A DNA stretch of 64,000 nucleotides from Welwitschia mirabilis (taxonomy: Eukaryota; Gnetophyta; Gnetopsida; Welwitschiales): assembly GCA_051453625.1 (NCBI GenBank), contig JBOZIK010000001.1, positions 173,223,137 to 173,287,136 of the forward strand. The letters run 5' to 3'. Shown here one piece after another: positions 62,932 through 64,000 of the stretch. The notes under the pieces were generated by a model. The model saw only the letters and a list, made by a program, of their open reading frames with translations. It made no database searches and was not told the DNA's origin. How positions within the stretch are numbered: the stretch's first letter is position 1; every line of letters begins with the position of its first letter. The position numbers and the translations under genes were made by a program.

Positions 62932-64000
62932 TATTGACGAGTAGAGTTAAAGTAGTAATAGTGCTAAGGAAAATTAAAGCACTCTTTCTTATGTATATTC
63001 ATCATTAGCCTAGGGTTATTACTACCCTGCAAAGGGTAAGATAATGACGCAAAGTCCATGAGGAGTTTTTACAAATTAAAAGAACCTTTCTAAAGGATCT
63101 GTTTCTTTCTTCCTTTAAGATGACCTAGGTTTTTTATCCTTTGTGTGGGGAACCTCTTGATGTTTACTAGCTATGTAACAAGAACAATGATCTTAACTGC
63201 TACATCCTAGACTTTGAGTAGTGGGGTGGTTTAATTCCTACTTATTTAAGCTTAGATGAAGCTTTTAAGAGAAGATACTTTGAAGATGTTTATGATAATG
63301 ATAGATGATCTATTCTTGCCCTTATTTGTTCCCATTGATTTTACATGAAGATATTAAAGATAATGTCTAATGTTACCCTTTTGTTGTTTTTTCCCCACTT
63401 TTTAATGCTTTCTTATCCTCCATAAAGGAGATTCTTTCCTCTTTTTTCTCACTACTTAATGTTTCACTATTTTTCTTCCCTCCTTTAGCTAACTTTGTAG
63501 TCTACTAGGGTTTTATTCTCCTCAAACTTATTTTTATAATATTATCTATGTTTTTCCAAAAGAAAAATCATCATTAGTCATGATAATAAAAGCTAAGTAA
63601 GAACATTTTTAATGTTATTATTAATCAAACAAGTTTAATTTTATATTGTAATCATTTTCTATACTTTCTTTAGGTTTGTATTTTATAAACTAATTTTGTA
63701 TATTAATTTATTTAATAATATTTTATCTTTTACATATATTGAGTAAGGACTACCTTCCACAATTGTTAGATAATCCTTTTGCTATCTTTTATTGTAAATT
63801 AAATTCATCTACTAGCATGGAGAACAATGCATGCATGACATTACCAGTTGCCTTTTTTTTAAATAAAATAGAAATAAAGAATGTACAACTAGGATTATTT
63901 ATAATAAGGAACGTGTGAGGGATACCCAAAATGGAAAGAAATCCACATGAATAGCCTTAATAGCATTTATTATCTTGCACACTTGTTTTCTTATACTTAC
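62932..64000. other. AT-rich sequence, nothing recognised
   Basis: No domain, repeat partner or RNA gene seen. AT content is high and open frames are all short. Confidence 0.5.

Overview
The window looks like nuclear DNA of a seed plant with a large, repeat-filled genome, most likely a gymnosperm. It is dominated by old, stop-riddled retrotransposons (Ty1/copia, Ty3/gypsy-like, plant L1-type LINEs, SINE-like pieces). The single convincing host gene is split by a 14.6 kb intron. Base composition is extremely AT-rich outside that gene. The decay is mostly C-to-T and G-to-A, as expected from deamination of methylated cytosine. The very low GC is reminiscent of Welwitschia (Gnetales), but that is a guess from memory and no marker here proves it.

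Layout. 0.4-4.9 kb: an LTR element with a ~4.1 kb 5' LTR, a primer-binding site, only ~119 bp of internal sequence, a polypurine tract and the first ~0.3 kb of its 3' LTR. 5.8-10.9 kb: a decayed minus-strand coding remnant interrupted by a copia element (6.12-10.68 kb) flanked by a perfect TGGCT duplication. 10.9-15.3 kb: a second, isolated copy of the giant LTR. 15.4-19 kb, 21.5-25.7 kb and 32.6-36.3 kb: three decayed L1-type LINEs, all on the plus strand. 36.5-38.35 kb: three tandem copies of a ~627 bp unit.

39.1-54.1 kb: the gene. Exons of 7, 46 and 38 codons encode a 91-residue protein with a GxxxGxxxG membrane helix. Intron 2 holds three minus-strand LTR insertions: a copia-type LTR (about 40.6-41.27 kb), a 5.4 kb LTR element with an ATGCT target duplication (43.84-49.23 kb), and a 3.7 kb SIRE-like copia that keeps an open 232-codon Gag (49.79-53.48 kb). 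Just past the stop codon, the last exon and its downstream sequence are tandemly duplicated as a dead copy (54.0-55.2 kb). 55.2-64 kb is AT-rich intergenic sequence with one SINE-like element and a doubtful 694-N gap.

Composition changes at about 38.9 kb and 56.3 kb, matching the gene and its immediate downstream sequence. Most short open frames elsewhere are chance frames or shadows of decayed elements.
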